Below are positions 15,124-16,696 of a stretch of 16,696 bases of DNA, one piece after another. The first letter of the stretch is position 1. The number at the start of each line of letters is the position of its first letter. The notes under the pieces are model-generated. The model did not search any database. It was not told where the DNA came from and saw only the letters and a program-made list of their open reading frames with translations. Source of the stretch: Deltaproteobacteria bacterium. Its GTDB lineage: Bacteria; Desulfobacterota; Deferrimicrobia; Deferrimicrobiales; Deferrimicrobiaceae. The position numbers were made by a program, and so were the translations under genes. Location of the stretch: positions 1-16,696 of the forward strand of contig PQAK01000049.1 of the NCBI GenBank assembly GCA_003105225.1, written 5' to 3'.

Positions 15124-15621
15124 TCAAATGTGGCAGGACCAGCATTCGATGGAAACGCCCCGGGCCTTGTGGCACTTCAGGCAGAATCCCATCGTGAACT
15201 CCTGCTCCTGGACCGCGACGTCTACCTTGTCCATGCCGGGATGGCACGTCAGGCACGCGATGCCGGCATTGACCATCCGGAAGTGGGGGAAATAGGTGTA
15301 GTCGGGAAGTTCGGTCACCCGGTTCCAGGGGATCGGCTTCTTCTCTTTCCAGTACTGCGCGATCTTCTTGATTTCCGGATGGTCCACGGCGATCACCCGG
15401 TGGCAGATCATGCATTTTTCCACGGACGGGATCCCGGCGCTGGCGGTTTTCATGGCGGACGAGTGGCAGAAGCGGCAATCCATCTTGTAGGCGACGACGT
15501 GGACATTGTGATTATAGCGGATGGGCTGGGATGTCAGGGCGGACGCAGCCGCTGCGCCGCCGAGCAGCAGGAGGGCAAGAAGGGAAGCAACGAGGGCGGC
15601 CTGCCGGCGGCGTCGAAGCAT
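15124..15621 (-). CDS. actA: ActA-like pentahaem cytochrome c
   Basis: Periplasmic multihaem cytochrome of 165 residues. Positively charged MLRRRRQ and a hydrophobic stretch to about residue 28 form a signal peptide or membrane anchor. Five CxxCH sites are present (haem-binding His at 53, 74, 127, 151, 164), the number found in ActA of Rhodothermus-type ACIII. The last site is one residue from the C-terminus. Additional His at 38, 41, 81 and 113 can serve as distal ligands. It should receive electrons from the ActB2 clusters and pass them to ActE or another acceptor. QrcA of sulfate reducers has six haems, so five fits ACIII better. It is the first gene of the operon; an AGAGGA ribosome site lies 5 nt before the ATG. 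Confidence 0.9.
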   Translation of the reverse strand: MLRRRRQAALVASLLALLLLGGAAAASALTSQPIRYNHNVHVVAYKMDCRFCHSSAMKTASAGIPSVEKCMICHRVIAVDHPEIKKIAQYWKEKKPIPWNRVTELPDYTYFPHFRMVNAGIACLTCHPGMDKVDVAVQEQEFTMGFCLKCHKARGVSIECWSCHI

Positions 15622-15655
15622 CGGTCCTCTTTCGGTTCCCGGAATGACTGCGGCC

Positions 15656-15691
15656 CGTATACTTAATTAAATTTTATCGCAACAACATCAA
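15656..15691 (-). promoter_or_regulatory. Candidate promoter for the act operon
   Basis: Upstream of actA is an AT-rich tract that stands out in this GC-rich area. On the minus strand TTGTTG (15680-15685) is followed after 18 nt by TATACG (15656-15661), or after 17 nt by GTATAC. A second pairing is TTGATG (15686-15691) with AATTAA (15663-15668) at 17 nt. Either would give a leader of about 30-40 nt ahead of the AGAGGA ribosome site. Sigma-54 consensus spacing was looked for and not found. Confidence 0.35.
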
Positions 15692-15751
15692 GGGAGTCCA
15701 AAAATCTGCAGGCGTTCACGGTTAGGATGCGGAAAAACCCCGAATGGATCG

Positions 15752-15779
15752 AAAAAAACGGGGGCCGGGCGGGGCCCCC
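15752..15779 (-). terminator. Intrinsic terminator of the DUF1858/helical-protein operon
   Basis: Minus-strand reading gives a perfect seven-base-pair stem GGGGGCC/GGCCCCC (15779-15773 with 15766-15760), a six-base loop, one G, then seven T (15758-15752). It begins 3 nt after the stop codon of the upstream small gene. This is a textbook Rho-independent terminator and also insulates the act promoter from read-through. Confidence 0.85.
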
Positions 15780-15781
15780 TT

Positions 15782-16183
15782 TCAGGGGCCCGGCGGAAGA
15801 TAGGTGCGGCACGCATCGATGTTTACCACGTGCGCCTCCCGCATGTCCGCGAAAAACTCCTTCTCCCCGGGATTCATCTCCGCCTGCGGGATCTCGTCGA
15901 TCTTCCGGACCACCCATGCCTGCCCCTTGACCAGGAGCACCAGGCGCTCCGTCTCGCCGGCGAGCGCCAGCACCTTTTCGGCGAACGCTCCCACCTTGTT
16001 GTGGGGCTTGGCCCCGCGCGCCTCGATGAGCCGGTACAGCCCCGCGCAGAACCTGCCCTCGTCGTTGCGCAGCGAGGTCAGGAAGTCCTTTTTCTCCCCC
16101 GGGGGGGCTTCATCCGCCATCGCCTGCAGGCATTTCACCCCGGCCCGCTCGGCTTCCAACAGGTCCTGCATCCGGTCGATCAT
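15782..16183 (-). CDS. Small helical protein, possibly ferritin-like (DUF6306-like)
   Basis: Protein of 133 residues, predicted almost entirely helical with no signal peptide or membrane segment. Four helical stretches are apparent (about 2-22, 30-56, 62-86, 104-126), suggesting a four-helix bundle. Acidic and His residues fall at positions reminiscent of ferritin-like proteins (E10, E12, E42, H61, E79, E116, H118), so a metal centre is conceivable but not shown. It resembles, from memory and unverified, small proteins annotated as DUF6306. A GGGAGG ribosome site precedes the ATG. The gene follows the DUF1858-type gene after 16 nt, and the terminator comes right after its stop, so these two are co-transcribed. 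The function is not known; co-occurrence with a CxxC redox domain suggests a redox or metal role (inference). Confidence 0.65.
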   Translation of the reverse strand: MIDRMQDLLEAERAGVKCLQAMADEAPPGEKKDFLTSLRNDEGRFCAGLYRLIEARGAKPHNKVGAFAEKVLALAGETERLVLLVKGQAWVVRKIDEIPQAEMNPGEKEFFADMREAHVVNIDACRTYLPPGP

Positions 16184-16199
16184 CGCGCCCTCCCTTCTG

Positions 16200-16696
16200 C
16201 TAAAATCCCGCGGCGCGGTTCAAGTCCGCGAGGATCTGTTTTTCGCTGATGTTGTGCATCATCGCGCTCTGCTGGACGCTTTCGGTCGCCTGCCCCGGGC
16301 AGGAGAAGCAGCCTTCGCCGTAATACTTCCGGAACACCTTCACCGTGTCCGGGTAGACGGAGAGGATTTCGCCCAGGATGTTGTCCGGCCGGATCGGTTC
16401 TCCCCGGGACAGGCGGCCTTTCCGCGCGGCTCCTCCCGTCGCCCCGGCAGCGGCTGGCGCCGCCCCGCCCGAGGCCGCCGCGACCAGGAGGGCGACCATC
16501 GGTTCCAGGTCGACGTTGTGCCGCTGGCACGCCATCCGCAGCGTGATCGGGATCTGCTTCACCTGCTCCCGGTGCTCCGGGTTCGCGAGGGAGGCGAAGC
16601 CGTTCCCCACGAAGACCTCCACCGTCTCCGGCCACCGGGTGAGGATCTCGCCCACCCGCATGTCGGGATCGATGGCCGCGCGCGGCGGCGCGGGCG
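16200..16696 (-). CDS. Tandem DUF1858-like redox-domain protein, 5'-truncated
   Basis: At least 153 residues from the ATG at 16661, but the frame stays open to the window edge. The domain's usual first residues (IDPDMRVGEIL) begin before that ATG, so the start probably lies outside the window. There are two repeats of the same domain: repeat 1 (about residues 1-60 from 16661, GEILTRWPETVEVF) has no cysteine pair; repeat 2 (about 89-150, GEILSVYPDTVKVF) contains CFSC (C118, C121) followed by the family's ATESVQQSAMMHNIS helix. An Ala/Gly-rich linker (about 61-85) separates them. DUF1858 domains are described as hybrid-cluster-protein-associated disulfide redox domains, so repeat 2 may be a thiol/disulfide or metal site. 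It is co-transcribed with the small helical protein downstream. Confidence 0.8.
   Translation of the reverse strand, partial: PAPPRAAIDPDMRVGEILTRWPETVEVFVGNGFASLANPEHREQVKQIPITLRMACQRHNVDLEPMVALLVAAASGGAAPAAAGATGGAARKGRLSRGEPIRPDNILGEILSVYPDTVKVFRKYYGEGCFSCPGQATESVQQSAMMHNISEKQILADLNRAAGF

Noticed and set aside
12636..15197. Very long open frame on the plus strand opposite actB1
   Set aside because: Antisense to a clear family gene; Arg/Pro/Gly-rich, low-complexity composition typical of GC-rich shadow frames; no motif or ribosome site.
1..16696. CRISPR arrays, tRNAs, rRNAs, insertion sequences, integrases, riboswitches
   Set aside because: Looked for repeated spaced units, cloverleaf-type signatures, transposase motifs and long structured leaders; none seen by eye.

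Overview
This is a GC-rich stretch of a Gram-negative bacterial chromosome. Twin-arginine and lipoprotein signals, multihaem c-type cytochromes and a respiratory quinol-oxidising complex indicate an organism with a periplasm and a versatile respiratory chain. The gene set would fit a Deltaproteobacteria/Desulfobacterota-like lineage, but that is inference because no rRNA or other phylogenetic marker is present. No tRNA, rRNA, CRISPR array or insertion sequence was seen.

Left part (1-3089, plus strand): the 3' part of an MFS transporter, then an MFE-2-type short-chain dehydrogenase and a MaoC-type hydratase 2. The last two look like a split D-specific multifunctional enzyme (2-enoyl-CoA hydratase plus 3-hydroxyacyl-CoA dehydrogenase). 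Convergent to them (3121-5484, minus strand) lies a two-component pair: a GAF/HisKA_3 histidine kinase and a NarL/FixJ response regulator. The pair is visibly more AT-rich than everything to its right.

Middle part (5593-9688): two tandem metallophosphoesterases (minus), one soluble and one membrane-anchored and YkuE-like. Next come an FmdB-type zinc-ribbon protein (plus), a low-specificity threonine aldolase (minus) whose 3' end overlaps fmdB tail to tail, and a class II glutamine amidotransferase (minus) just upstream of the aldolase.

Right part (9794-15621, minus strand): a six-gene operon for an Alternative Complex III (ACIII, act) type quinol:electron-acceptor oxidoreductase. Transcription order is pentahaem cytochrome c (ActA), TAT-exported molybdopterin-oxidoreductase-like protein (ActB1), four-cluster ferredoxin subunit (ActB2), NrfD-like quinol-site membrane protein (ActC), DUF3341 membrane protein (ActD) and monohaem lipoprotein cytochrome c (ActE). 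The last four genes are chained by 4-nt stop/start overlaps. Differences from the textbook ActABCDEF complex are that B1 and B2 are separate genes, no actF and no terminal oxidase follow in the window, and ActB1 keeps four cysteines in an Fe-S cluster pattern that I recall as lost in canonical ActB.

Right edge (15752-16696, minus strand): a strong intrinsic terminator ends a small operon of a tandem DUF1858-like redox-domain protein (truncated by the window edge) and a small helical, possibly ferritin-like protein.

Most of the window consists of recognisable families. The most notable item is the unusual ACIII-like operon, not a wholly new system.
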